The translations under genes and the position numbers were made by a program. Source: Nakamurella panacisegetis (GTDB lineage: Bacteria; Actinomycetota; Actinomycetes; Mycobacteriales; Nakamurellaceae). Taken from it: 64,000 bases of DNA. Shown piece after piece: positions 35,770-45,233 of the stretch (positions are counted from its first letter, which is position 1; the number at the start of each line of letters is the position of its first letter). The DNA lies in assembly GCF_900104535.1 (NCBI RefSeq), contig NZ_LT629710.1, positions 4,871,501 to 4,935,500 on the forward strand, read 5' to 3'. The notes below the pieces were generated by a model, which saw only the letters and a list, made by a program, of their open reading frames with translations, made no database searches and was not told where the DNA came from.

Positions 35770-36858
35770 ATGGGAATCAGCAGGATCGGACGAGTGGCGC
35801 TGGTCGGCGTGGCGGTCGTCATCTGCCTCGCCACTGCCGGAGTGGCAACCTGGGGGCTCGACCCGCAGCGGCCGGATTCGGCCACCGAACCCAACGTCAC
35901 CACCTCATCCCCGGTTGTTTCTTCCGCCCCGGCGCCGATCGAACCGTCACTGCCGGTGCAGGTTGAGGTGACGGTCCCGGACCTGCCGGACCCGGCGGTG
36001 ACCACCGAACCGCTGGCCACCCTGTCGGTGGATCCGACCGCGGCCTCCGGTCCCGATCCCGGCCCGATCACCGGCACCACGCCGGCCCCTGCGACCGCGC
36101 CCGGCACCTCGGCTCCCGCGTCGTCTCCGGGCCGGCCGATCGCATCCTCACCAGCGGTGGTGACGCCGACCGTCACCGCCCCGACCACGGCGGCCGCAGC
36201 AACCACCCGGTCGACCGCGCCCCCGGCCGCCGTGGTGGTCCCGTCGGCCTACGCCCACGTCCTCGGCTGGATCGGCGGCGGGAAGGTGGTCAGCCTGAGC
36301 TTCGACGACGGCCCGGGGCCGTACACGGGCCGGGTTCTCGACGTTCTGAAGAAGTACCGCATCAAGGCGACGTTCTGCCAGATCGGCGAGCAGGTCGGCA
36401 GCTACCCGGCCGTGGAGGCCCGCATCAAGGCCGAAGGGCACACGTTCTGCAACCACTCGTGGGATCACGACGAGGCCCTTCCCGCCAAGCCGGTGCCGGT
36501 GATCGATTCGGAGATCAGCCGCACCCAGCAGGCGATCAGTACCTTGACCGGAATCACGCCCAGGTACTACCGGGCGCCCGGCGGCAACTGGGGGCACGGC
36601 ACCCGGCTGAAGGCGCAATTGGCCAAGCACCACACCATCCCATTGGCCTGGGCCGATGATTCGCTGGACTGGACCAAGCCGGGTGTCGGCAGGATCGTCA
36701 GCAACGTGCTGGGCAGCGTGACGCCCGGGGCCATCATCCTGATGCACGACGGTGGCGGCAATCGCGCACAAACCCTGGCCGCCCTTCCCCGGATCATCGC
36801 GGGGCTCAGGGCGATGGGCTACACCATCGCCGGACTCCCCCCGAACCCGTCGCCGTAA
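35770..36858 (+). CDS. Membrane-anchored polysaccharide deacetylase (NodB domain)
   Basis: 362 residues. Signal anchor (about 7-28), a Pro/Thr/Ser-rich wall-spanning linker (about 35-155), then a NodB/CE4 domain (about 165-355). Motif 1 is SFDDGPG (D179, D180), motif 2 H229-S-W-D-H233, motif 3 RYYRAPGGNWG, then DSLDW and ILMHDGGG. Metal ligands D180, H229 and H233 are in place. Predicted to remove acetyl groups from peptidoglycan or another wall polysaccharide. ATG 35770 has GGGGGCGAG directly upstream; the longer frame overlaps the aglA end in another frame. Confidence 0.92.
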   Translation: MGISRIGRVALVGVAVVICLATAGVATWGLDPQRPDSATEPNVTTSSPVVSSAPAPIEPSLPVQVEVTVPDLPDPAVTTEPLATLSVDPTAASGPDPGPITGTTPAPATAPGTSAPASSPGRPIASSPAVVTPTVTAPTTAAAATTRSTAPPAAVVVPSAYAHVLGWIGGGKVVSLSFDDGPGPYTGRVLDVLKKYRIKATFCQIGEQVGSYPAVEARIKAEGHTFCNHSWDHDEALPAKPVPVIDSEISRTQQAISTLTGITPRYYRAPGGNWGHGTRLKAQLAKHHTIPLAWADDSLDWTKPGVGRIVSNVLGSVTPGAIILMHDGGGNRAQTLAALPRIIAGLRAMGYTIAGLPPNPSP

Positions 36859-36895
36859 GGTCGCCGGCCGCCCCGCTGCGGAACGTCCCTACCGA

Positions 36896-37525
36896 CTACA
36901 GCAGCAACGGCAGCAAGGAGTGTCGGCGACGCAGGACGGCACCGAACCGGGCGTCGATCCGCACCCAGGAGTCGGTGGCACTGACCCGGACCCGCTCGCC
37001 CTCGGCCGCCGGTGCGAAACCCATGCCGGACAGGGCGAACAACATCCGGAGCGGTACCGACACGTTCATCCCCGAGCCGGTGACGGTGAGCACCTCGGAA
37101 TCCAGCAGGGCCGTCGAGGCCCCGCCGGCCGGTCCCGGATTGTCGCGGGCCTGGGAGACGCCTTGGTCGGCGAGATCCGACAGCAGCCGGGCCGGGATCT
37201 CGTCGACGCTGATCCATCCGCCCGCCGGCGGGAGTTGGGATCGCCAGGATGCGTCGATGGCCGGTCCGGGGTCGACCTCGACGCTGGCCGAGACGGCCAG
37301 CCCGGACAGCAGATTGCCGGCGTGCACCGTCACGTCCCGCGGCTCCAGAGATCCGGCGATGGTGCGCGACACCAAGGCGTCGAACGGTGTGGTCGCAAAC
37401 ATCCGGACCGCGGCACCGTCGGCCCGGAGCCGGACCGGACCGGCCGGATCCCAGCGGGCGACCCGCCCGGCGAAGGCGGCGGCGTCGTCCCGGTCGGCCC
37501 GATCGGCGGGCCAGAGCCGCGCCAC
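36896..37525 (-). CDS. Conserved actinobacterial protein of unknown function
   Basis: 209 residues. No signal peptide or membrane segment and no family I can name. It contains repeated short strands (GPVRLRADGAAVRMF, DVTVHAGNLLSGLAVS). Its GTG start at 37525 follows the thioesterase stop by 1 nt (TGA-G-GTG), so it is translationally coupled to it. Its position between a hydrolase gene and the Rv2475c-type thioesterase corresponds to mycobacterial Rv2474c (from memory). Confidence 0.78.
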   Translation of the reverse strand: MARLWPADRADRDDAAAFAGRVARWDPAGPVRLRADGAAVRMFATTPFDALVSRTIAGSLEPRDVTVHAGNLLSGLAVSASVEVDPGPAIDASWRSQLPPAGGWISVDEIPARLLSDLADQGVSQARDNPGPAGGASTALLDSEVLTVTGSGMNVSVPLRMLFALSGMGFAPAAEGERVRVSATDSWVRIDARFGAVLRRRHSLLPLLL

Positions 37526-37526
37526 C

Positions 37527-38003
37527 TCAGCCGGCCAGGTATTCGGTGAGGAAGGCTCGCTCGGCGCTGTCCCAGCGCCGGGGCCGCCAGTTCACCGGAT
37601 CGACCGGCACCAGCTGGGTGGTGGCGGTGATGGACACCTGGTCGTCGACCGTGACGACATAGTCGATCGTGGTGGACACGCTCTTGAGTTCGACCACGCC
37701 CATCGAGACCTTGACCTGCTCGCCGAAGGTGATCGACCGCTTGTAGTGGACCGACATCCGTGACACGACCATGCCGCCGGTCAGCGCCGCGGCGCCGCGG
37801 CGGGTGGCCTCGGTGAACAGCCAGTCGACCCGCGCCTCCTCGAGGAGGGTCAGGGCCCGGGCATTGTTCACATGTCCGTAGGCATCCAGGTCGGACCATC
37901 GCACCCTGACGTCGGTGACGTACCGGCGACCCGGCTGGTTCTTGTGCACTGTGCGGGCATCCCTTCCGCTCTCGCGCTGCCCGACGGCACCGTGAACTGC
38001 CAT
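37527..38003 (-). CDS. Acyl-CoA thioesterase, hotdog fold (4HBT)
   Basis: 158 residues. VRWSDLDAYGHVNNARAL is the 4HBT catalytic block with the Asp and HVNN. Hydrolyses acyl-CoA thioesters; chain specificity unknown. The N-terminal 25 residues are variable and the real start could be at VTDVRVRWSDLD. Lies 60 bp downstream of the NAD-GDH start side (upstream neighbour on the + coordinate), and is coupled to the following conserved protein. Position equals mycobacterial Rv2475c. Confidence 0.87.
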   Translation of the reverse strand: MAVHGAVGQRESGRDARTVHKNQPGRRYVTDVRVRWSDLDAYGHVNNARALTLLEEARVDWLFTEATRRGAAALTGGMVVSRMSVHYKRSITFGEQVKVSMGVVELKSVSTTIDYVVTVDDQVSITATTQLVPVDPVNWRPRRWDSAERAFLTEYLAG

Positions 38004-38063
38004 TGTCCCTTGTCCGACCGCCCGTCCTGGTCGATCCGCCGGCCGCGACGGCCGGCGAGGCGG

Positions 38064-41000
38064 CTACCTGACCATCGATCGCACTTCGCTGGCCGCCACC
38101 GACAGTGCCGCGAGGTCCCCGGCGCCGGACGCGGCGATCTGAGCCAGGGTGTCGCGGGCCCGGGTCAGCTTGGCCACGCTCTGCCCCTCCCACTGCTCGA
38201 TCCGCCACGCGACGTCCGCGCCGGCATCGGTGCCGGTCAACACGTCGGCCGTGATCAGACGCATGGAGCGGTACAGATCGTCCCGCAGGGCCTGCCGGGC
38301 CAGCGCGTGCCACCGATCCCCTCGCTCCAGGCCGGTGACGGCGGACAGGATCCGATCGAAGTCCAGATGGGCGGACAGCGCGTAGTACATCTCGGCCGCC
38401 TCGAGCAGCGGCGCGTCGACCTGGGTCGCCACGTCGACGATGTCCAGCACACTGAACGTGTACAGGCAGTAGGCGACCCGATTGGCCAGGTCGCCCGGCG
38501 CACCCTGCGCCATCAGCCGGGCGGCATCGGCCCGCACGTTGTCGTGCTCGACGCCCTGGACCAGGCGCGGCATCTTCGGGGTCAGTTCGACGACCGCATC
38601 CGCGTACCGGCTGATCTCCTGCCCCACGTCGAGCGGGCTGGGCCGGTGGGTCAGGATCCATCGCGCACCTCGGTCCAGAAGCCGACGGGCCTCGAGGTAC
38701 AGGGAGTCCTGGCAGGCGGACGGGATCAGGTTGTCCTGCGCGGCGATGTCGGCCCACAGCTCCCGCAGGCCGAACACCCGGGTGATCACGGTGTAGGCCC
38801 GGATGGCGTCGGTGTACGACGCCCCCATCTCCTCGAACAGCCGGAACGGGTAGGTGATGCCGGCCCCGTTGACCACCTCGTTCACCGTCATCGTGGTGAC
38901 GATCTCCCGGGCCAGCGGGTGCCCGGCGATGTCGACCACCCCGTCGGCCGCGGCGGCCCGGAGAGCCTGGGGGAAGTAGTCGCCCAGACGGTCGGCGAAC
39001 GCCGGCTCGTCGGGCAGGCCGTCGGCGAGCATGGCCTCGGACAGGGCCGCCTTGACGTACGCCAGCAGCACCGAGAGTTCCGGTGAGGTGAGGGGTTCGC
39101 CGGCGGCGATCCGAGCCGCGATCTGTGCGTGGCTGGGCAGGAACTCCAGTGCCCGGTCGAGCCGGCCGGAGGCCACCAGGTGATCGATCAGGCGGGCGTG
39201 CACGGACAGCATCGGAACGCCGTGGTGGCGGGAGACCCCCAGCACCCGGTTCTGCGCGGTGTTGTCGGCCAGTACGAGCGCGCCGACCTCGTCCGTCATC
39301 GATGCCAGCAGTTCGTCCCGACCCTGCTCGGTCAGCTTGTGCTCCGCCAACGCGGGCTGCAGGGCGATCTTGATGTTGACCTCGTGATCGGAGGTGTCGA
39401 CGCCGGCCGAGTTGTCGATGGCATCGGTGTTGATCCGACCACCGGCCCGGGCGAACTCGATCCGACCGAGCTGGGTGACGCCGAGATTGCCACCCTCACC
39501 GACCACCTTGGCGCGGAGTTCGGCACCGTTGACCCGAACCGCGTCGTTCGCCTTGTCGCCGGCCGCCGCGTTGACCTCGGTCGAGGCCTTGATGTAGGTG
39601 CCGATGCCGCCGTTCCACAGCAGGTCGACCGGCGCGAGCAAGGCGGCCTTGATCAACTCGACCGGAGACATGGACTTGATGCCGGCGTCGATGCCGAGTG
39701 CGCGCCGCATCTCCTCGCTGATGAGAATGGCCTTGGCGGTGCGGGGGAAGACCCCGCCGCCGGCCGAGATCAGCGCGGTGTCGTAGTCGGCCCACGACGA
39801 GCGCGGCTTGTCGAACAACCGCCGGCGCTCGGCGAAGCCGACGGCCGGGTCGGGGTCCGGGTCGATGAAGACGTGGCGGTGGTCGAACGCCGCGACCAAC
39901 CGGATGTGCTCGGACAGCAGCATGCCGTTGCCGAAGACGTCCCCGGACATGTCGCCGATCCCGACGCAGGTGAAATCCTGGGTCTGGGTGTCCACGCCGA
40001 TCTCCCGGAAGTGGTGCTTGACCGACTCCCACGCGCCGCGCGCGGTGATGCCCATCGCCTTGTGGTCGTAGCCGACGCTTCCGCCCGAGGCGAAGGCGTC
40101 TCCCAACCAGAAGCCGTAGTCGGCCGCCACGCCGTTGGCGATGTCGGAGAAGGTGGCCGTCCCCTTGTCCGCCGCGACCACCAGGTACGGGTCGTCGGCG
40201 TCGTGACGGATCACCCGATCCGGCCCGACGACGGTACTGCCGATCCGATTGTCGGTGAGGTCCAGCAACGAGGCGATGAACAACCGGTAGCAGGCGACGC
40301 CCTCGGCCTGGAAGGCATCTCGGTCGGCGGCCGCGTCACCGGTCGGCGCGGGCTGCCGCTTGAGGACGAATCCGCCCTTCGCCCCGACCGGGACGATGAC
40401 GGCGTTCTTGACCTCTTGCGCCTTGACCAGGCCGAGTACCTCGGTCCGGAAGTCCTCCGGGCGATCCGACCAGCGCAGGCCACCCCGAGCGACCGCACCG
40501 AACCGCAGATGCACCCCCTCCAGTCGCGGCGAGTACACCCAGATCTCGTGAGCCGGAACGGGTTTCGGAACACCGGGAATCTTGTGCGGGTCGAGCTTGA
40601 ACGACATCGCGGCCCGGAAACCCCCGTCAGCGCCGACCCGGTAGACGTTGGTCCGGTCGGTGGCCGTGATCACGGCCAGGTACGTCCGCAGGATTCGGTC
40701 GGCGTCGAGGCTGATGACCTCGTCGAGGGCGACGGTGATCGACTCGGTGAGGCGGTCGATCTCGGCCGAGCGGGCGGGACCGATCGCCGGGCCGCCCTCG
40801 AACGCGTCCGGATCGAACCGGGCGGCGAACAGCGCGGCCAGATCGGCACAGATCGACGGGTTCGCGATCAGGACCTGTTCGAGATAGCGCTGGGTGTAAG
40901 GGGTGCCGATCTGCCGTAGGTACCGGGCGTAGGCCCGGAACACGGCCACCGACCGCCAGTCCAGTCCGGCCACCAGCACCAGTGAATTGAACCCGTCGAT

Positions 41001-42971
41001 CTCGGCCTGGTTGTTCCACACGGCGACGAAGGCGGCCGAGAACCGCTCCCGGACGGCGGACAGTTCGTTCTCGTCGGGCAGCAGGTCAGCCGGAAACCGG
41101 AGGCCGAAATCGTAGATGCGGGAAGGAGTTCCGTCCGACCGACGAACCTCGTAGGGCCGCTCGTCGATCACCTCGGCGCCCAGGCTCTGCAGGACCGGAA
41201 GCACCCGGGACAAGGTGACCGTACCGCCGGTGACGTAGAGCTTCAGGCGGCGGTTCTCGGCGGTGTGGGCCGGTGACACGGTGAAGCGCAGACCCAGGTC
41301 GTCGGGGCCGGCCAGGGCATCAAGGGCCCGCAGGTCGGAGACGGCGTCGTCGACCTGGTAGTCCTCCTTGTACGCCTCGTCGAACGCCTCGCCGTAGCGG
41401 GCCAGCGCCGCAGCGGTGTCCAGTTCCTCGTCGCCCCCCACCACGGCCTGCACCAACCGGTCCTCCCAGGTCCGGATGGTCGCCCGGAGGTTGCGGTTCA
41501 GCTCGACGATGCCCGCGTCGTCCAACGTCACCGGGTGGGCCTGGTCGGTCACCACAGTGAAGTGCACGGCGGCCAGCAACGAGTCGCCGACCCGTGCGGT
41601 GTAACGGATGTCCTTGCCCTGCAACGTCTCCAGCAGCACACGCTGCATGGCCAGCCGTGCGTCGGTGGTGTACCGGTCCCGAGGCAGGTAGACCAACACC
41701 GAGGTGAAACGCCCGAACGGGTCGGGCTGCAGGTAGGCCCGGAGGCGGCGGCGGCTGGACAGCTGCAGGACCCCGTTCATGGTGTCCAGGACCAGTTGCG
41801 GGGGCGCCCAGAACAACTCGGCCCTGGGGTAGGTGGCGAGCAACTCCATCGCCCGCTGCCCGGTGTAGGAGTCCGGCGCGGCACCCAACGACGCGAGCAC
41901 CTGGGCCACGGTCTGCCGGAGCACGGGGGTGGCGGTGATCTCGGCGTTCAGTGCCCGGGGGGTGAGGATGCCCAGGAAGCGGTGCTGGCGGATGATCTGC
42001 CCGGCCGGCCCCAGGATCCGCACGGCGACGGAGAACGGTGGGGCTTCCCGGGACAGCGGGGTTCCGCCGGAGGTCTGGGTCAGGACAAGGTGCCCGGCGG
42101 TCGCGTCGGCGTTGACCCATTCGTCGTCGAACCCGGCCGCCGAGGCCAGACCGTCCCGCAGGATCCCCAGGCCGGTGCCCGGGACCGGGTGCAGCGCATG
42201 GGAATCGCCGACTGGGGCGGCCTCGTCGCACCGATAGCCGAGAAAGGTGAGGTTGCCGGCGGTCAACCAGTACAGGAAGTCGGTGGCCTCGGCCACTTCC
42301 TGGGTCGACCGGGGCGAGAACGAGGAGCGCAGTTCGGAGGCGACCACGGCGGCCGCACCGATCAGCGCAGCCGAGTCGGTCACGACGGCCCGGACCGATT
42401 CCAGCGTCGTGTGCAGGGTGGCCTCGATCGTTTCGGCCCGCTCCGCGTCGGACAACCGATCGATCAGGATGTGCACCCAGGACTCCCGAAGCGAGTCCTG
42501 CGGGTCGAGACCACGGCGGGACTCGCCCACCACGTCCTGGAGTCGGCCGTCGGCGGACCGTCGAACCGCGAGGATCGGATGCAGCACGCGGTGAACCGTG
42601 ACCCCGGCGGCGGTGATCGCGCTCACCACGGACTCCACCACGTACGGCATGTCGTCGTTGACGATGTCGATCACGGTGGAGGTGGCCGACCAGCCGCCGG
42701 GCCCATTGTCGGTGGTGACGCTCGGATTGAAGATCCGGATGGCGGCCGTGCCGGTCCGGCGATGGCGGGCCACTCGCAAATGGCTGTCGACGATGCCGAG
42801 TACGTCCTGGGGATCGCGTGGACGATCTTCCTCCGGGACGTGGGTGTAGTAGGCCTGCAGCAGGTCGGCGATGTCCGGCCGCAGCAGTGACGCCTGATCC
42901 ACCGAGCTCATCCCGCCTGCCTTCGCACCGCGAGTGGCCGGGTTCTGGTCCGTCTGAGTCATCGACTCCAC
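38064..42971 (-). CDS. gdh: NAD-dependent glutamate dehydrogenase, large (180-kDa class)
   Basis: 1635 residues, full length for the L-180 class. Oxidatively deaminates glutamate to 2-oxoglutarate with NAD. The N-terminal half (about 1-700) carries ACT-like regulatory segments. The catalytic core (about 780-1200) contains the substrate-binding PVGAKGGFVLKR block and the dehydrogenase fold with GDMSGDVFGNGML. The C-terminal region (about 1250-1635) is helical. In mycobacteria the enzyme (Rv2476c) is inhibited by GarA and followed by the same thioesterase; no garA is in this window. Confidence 0.95.
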   Translation of the reverse strand: MESMTQTDQNPATRGAKAGGMSSVDQASLLRPDIADLLQAYYTHVPEEDRPRDPQDVLGIVDSHLRVARHRRTGTAAIRIFNPSVTTDNGPGGWSATSTVIDIVNDDMPYVVESVVSAITAAGVTVHRVLHPILAVRRSADGRLQDVVGESRRGLDPQDSLRESWVHILIDRLSDAERAETIEATLHTTLESVRAVVTDSAALIGAAAVVASELRSSFSPRSTQEVAEATDFLYWLTAGNLTFLGYRCDEAAPVGDSHALHPVPGTGLGILRDGLASAAGFDDEWVNADATAGHLVLTQTSGGTPLSREAPPFSVAVRILGPAGQIIRQHRFLGILTPRALNAEITATPVLRQTVAQVLASLGAAPDSYTGQRAMELLATYPRAELFWAPPQLVLDTMNGVLQLSSRRRLRAYLQPDPFGRFTSVLVYLPRDRYTTDARLAMQRVLLETLQGKDIRYTARVGDSLLAAVHFTVVTDQAHPVTLDDAGIVELNRNLRATIRTWEDRLVQAVVGGDEELDTAAALARYGEAFDEAYKEDYQVDDAVSDLRALDALAGPDDLGLRFTVSPAHTAENRRLKLYVTGGTVTLSRVLPVLQSLGAEVIDERPYEVRRSDGTPSRIYDFGLRFPADLLPDENELSAVRERFSAAFVAVWNNQAEIDGFNSLVLVAGLDWRSVAVFRAYARYLRQIGTPYTQRYLEQVLIANPSICADLAALFAARFDPDAFEGGPAIGPARSAEIDRLTESITVALDEVISLDADRILRTYLAVITATDRTNVYRVGADGGFRAAMSFKLDPHKIPGVPKPVPAHEIWVYSPRLEGVHLRFGAVARGGLRWSDRPEDFRTEVLGLVKAQEVKNAVIVPVGAKGGFVLKRQPAPTGDAAADRDAFQAEGVACYRLFIASLLDLTDNRIGSTVVGPDRVIRHDADDPYLVVAADKGTATFSDIANGVAADYGFWLGDAFASGGSVGYDHKAMGITARGAWESVKHHFREIGVDTQTQDFTCVGIGDMSGDVFGNGMLLSEHIRLVAAFDHRHVFIDPDPDPAVGFAERRRLFDKPRSSWADYDTALISAGGGVFPRTAKAILISEEMRRALGIDAGIKSMSPVELIKAALLAPVDLLWNGGIGTYIKASTEVNAAAGDKANDAVRVNGAELRAKVVGEGGNLGVTQLGRIEFARAGGRINTDAIDNSAGVDTSDHEVNIKIALQPALAEHKLTEQGRDELLASMTDEVGALVLADNTAQNRVLGVSRHHGVPMLSVHARLIDHLVASGRLDRALEFLPSHAQIAARIAAGEPLTSPELSVLLAYVKAALSEAMLADGLPDEPAFADRLGDYFPQALRAAAADGVVDIAGHPLAREIVTTMTVNEVVNGAGITYPFRLFEEMGASYTDAIRAYTVITRVFGLRELWADIAAQDNLIPSACQDSLYLEARRLLDRGARWILTHRPSPLDVGQEISRYADAVVELTPKMPRLVQGVEHDNVRADAARLMAQGAPGDLANRVAYCLYTFSVLDIVDVATQVDAPLLEAAEMYYALSAHLDFDRILSAVTGLERGDRWHALARQALRDDLYRSMRLITADVLTGTDAGADVAWRIEQWEGQSVAKLTRARDTLAQIAASGAGDLAALSVAASEVRSMVR

Positions 42972-43143
42972 TTTCTGCTTCTCCGTGGCCCCTTTGCCGG
43001 GTCGAGCCTATCCCCCGTGATCGTGGACGACGCGGAGCGACGACGGTCGATCGGGCGGCGGCGGACACCGAGCAAGATTGCTCATCAACCCCGGCAATTC
43101 GTTGCGTCGGCGCTGCCGGCGCGGTCGCTACCGGAAGCCGAAA

Positions 43144-43188
43144 AGGGCCAAGGGCCGGACCGATGCTGCTGGTCCGGCCCTTGGCCTT
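43144..43188 (-). terminator. Strong terminator downstream of ettA
   Basis: Perfect 16-bp stem GGCCAAGGGCCGGACC / GGTCCGGCCCTTGGCC with a 9-nt loop. On the minus strand it is followed by a T-run (complement of AAAA at 43141-43144). About 105 nt after the ettA stop. It also protects the divergent-looking 5' side of the NAD-GDH gene. Confidence 0.88.
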
Positions 43189-43294
43189 GGTGTGTCACGG
43201 GCGCCGATCGGGTCCGGCGCGACTTGTCGTCGTCAGGACCTGGACGGACCCATCCCGGGGAACCCGGTCCGCCGGAACTGAGCCTTACCCGCGG

Positions 43295-44974
43295 TCAGCT
43301 CTCGCGGGTCAGCTTGCGATGGGTGACCCGGTGCGGACGGGCCGCGTCAGCGCCCATTCGCGAGATCTTGTTCTTCTCGTAGTCGGAGAAGTTGCCCTCG
43401 AAGAAGAACCACTGGGCCGGGTCGTCGTCGTTGCCCTCCCAGGCCAGGATGTGGGTGCAGGTGCGGTCGAGGAACCAACGATCGTGCGAGATGACCACGG
43501 CGCAACCGGGGAAGTTCTCCAGCGCGTTCTCCAGCGAACTGAGGGTTTCCACGTCGAGGTCGTTGGTCGGTTCGTCGAGCAGGATCAGGTTGCCGCCCTC
43601 TTTGAGGGTCAGGGCCAGGTTGAGCCGGTTGCGCTCGCCACCGGAGAGGACCCCGGCCGGCTTCTGCTGGTCCGGACCCTTGAACCCGAACGCGGAGACG
43701 TAGGCCCGCGAGGGCATCTCGGTGTGTCCGACCTTGATGAAGTCAAGGCCGTCGGACACGGTTTCCCACACGTTCTTCTTGGCGTCGAGGCCACCGCGGT
43801 TCTGGTCGACGTAGGAAAGCTTGACCGTCTCGCCGACCTTCACCCGGCCGTCGTCGGGGTCCTCCAGCCCGACGATGGTCTTGAACAGGGTGGTCTTGCC
43901 GACCCCGTTCGGACCGATCACCCCGACGATGCCGTTGCGCGGCAACGTGAACGAGAGCCCGTCGATCAGCACGCGGTCCCCGAAGCCCTTGCGGAGCTTC
44001 TCCACCTCGACCACGATCGATCCGAGTCGCGGTCCCGGCGGGATCTGGATCTCCTCGAAGTCGAGCTTGCGGGTGCGGTCGGCCTCGGCCGCCATCTCCT
44101 CGTACCGATCGAGCCGGGCCTTGTTCTTGGCCTGGCGGGCCTTCGCCCCCGACCGGACCCAGGCCAGTTCCTCCCGCAGCCGCTTGGCCAGTTTCGCGTC
44201 CTTGCGGCCCTCGACCGACATGCGGTCGGCCTTCTTCTCCAGGTACGTGGAGTAGTTGCCCTCGTAGGGGATCAACCGGCCGCGGTCGACCTCGGCGATC
44301 CACTGCGCGACGTTGTCCAGGAAGTACCGGTCGTGAGTGACGGCCAGGACGGCGCCGGCGTAGCTGGACAGGAACTGTTCCAGCCACAGCACCGACTCTG
44401 CGTCGAGATGGTTGGTGGGCTCGTCGAGCAGCAGCAGGTCCGGAGCCGACAGCAACAGTTGGCAGAGCGCGACCCGGCGGCGCTCACCACCGGAGAGCAC
44501 CTTGACGTCGGCGTCCCCGGGCGGGCAACGCAGGGCGTCCATGGCCTGGTCGATCTGCGCCTCCAGGTCCCAGGCGTTGGCGTGGTCGAGGACTTCCTGC
44601 AGCTCCCCCATCTCCTCCATCAACTGGTCGGAGTAGTCGGTGGCCATGAGCTCGGCGATCTCGTTGAACCGGGCCATCTTGGCGTTGATGTCGCCGTAGG
44701 CCGACTGGATGTTCTCCAGCACGGTCTTGCTCTCGTCCAGTTCCGGTTCCTGCATGAGGATGCCGACGGAGAACCCGGGGGTGAGGAACGCCTCGCCGTT
44801 GCTCGGGGTGTCGAGCCCGGCCATGATCTTGAGAATCGTCGACTTGCCGGCGCCGTTGGGCCCGACCACACCGATCTTCGCGCCGGGGTAGAACGACATG
44901 GTGACGTCATCCAGGATGACCTTGTCCCCATGGGCCTTGCGGGCCTTCTTCATCGTGTAAATGAACTCTGGCAA
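43295..44974 (-). CDS. ettA: Energy-dependent translational throttle EttA-type ABC-F protein
   Basis: 559 residues (E. coli EttA has 555). Two ATP-binding cassettes: first Walker A GPNGAGKST (38-46), second GPNGVGKTT, each with LSGGERRR / LSGGERNR signatures and LLLDEPTN / ILLDEPTN Walker B. The interdomain P-site tRNA-interaction linker is rich in Arg/Lys (about 230-320). Soluble, ribosome-binding protein that gates the first peptide bond in response to ATP/ADP. Position next to NAD-GDH equals mycobacterial Rv2477c. Confidence 0.94.
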   Translation of the reverse strand: MPEFIYTMKKARKAHGDKVILDDVTMSFYPGAKIGVVGPNGAGKSTILKIMAGLDTPSNGEAFLTPGFSVGILMQEPELDESKTVLENIQSAYGDINAKMARFNEIAELMATDYSDQLMEEMGELQEVLDHANAWDLEAQIDQAMDALRCPPGDADVKVLSGGERRRVALCQLLLSAPDLLLLDEPTNHLDAESVLWLEQFLSSYAGAVLAVTHDRYFLDNVAQWIAEVDRGRLIPYEGNYSTYLEKKADRMSVEGRKDAKLAKRLREELAWVRSGAKARQAKNKARLDRYEEMAAEADRTRKLDFEEIQIPPGPRLGSIVVEVEKLRKGFGDRVLIDGLSFTLPRNGIVGVIGPNGVGKTTLFKTIVGLEDPDDGRVKVGETVKLSYVDQNRGGLDAKKNVWETVSDGLDFIKVGHTEMPSRAYVSAFGFKGPDQQKPAGVLSGGERNRLNLALTLKEGGNLILLDEPTNDLDVETLSSLENALENFPGCAVVISHDRWFLDRTCTHILAWEGNDDDPAQWFFFEGNFSDYEKNKISRMGADAARPHRVTHRKLTRES

Positions 44975-45150
44975 GGACTTACCTCTCTAGCGCTGCAAAC
45001 GGGCGGGCTCCGTCGGTCCGCCACCGACGGCGGCGGTCCCCGGGGACGGCGGCGCGTCCCGCGACCGGACGGTCCCGATCGGTACGCACACCACCGCACA
45101 GTCTGCCCTAACCGGCGCAGCTGCCGCGCCGCGTTCGCGCCCGGCGCAGC

Positions 45151-45220
45151 GCCGAGGCGTCCGTGCCGAGGCGTCCGTGCCGAGGCGTCCGTGCCGAGGC
45201 GTCCGTGCCGAGGCGTCCGT
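45151..45220. repeat. Five exact tandem copies of a 14-bp unit
   Basis: Five perfect head-to-tail copies of GCCGAGGCGTCCGT, followed by a partial GCCG, in the 259-bp gap between ssb and ettA, ending 13 nt before the ssb stop. Since 14 is not a multiple of three the array does not code for a regular peptide. Confidence 0.95.
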
Positions 45221-45233
45221 GCCGGTAAGAGGA

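Noticed and set aside
45151-45220. CRISPR-like array
   Set aside because: Units are directly adjacent with no spacers and only 14 bp long; a simple tandem repeat.
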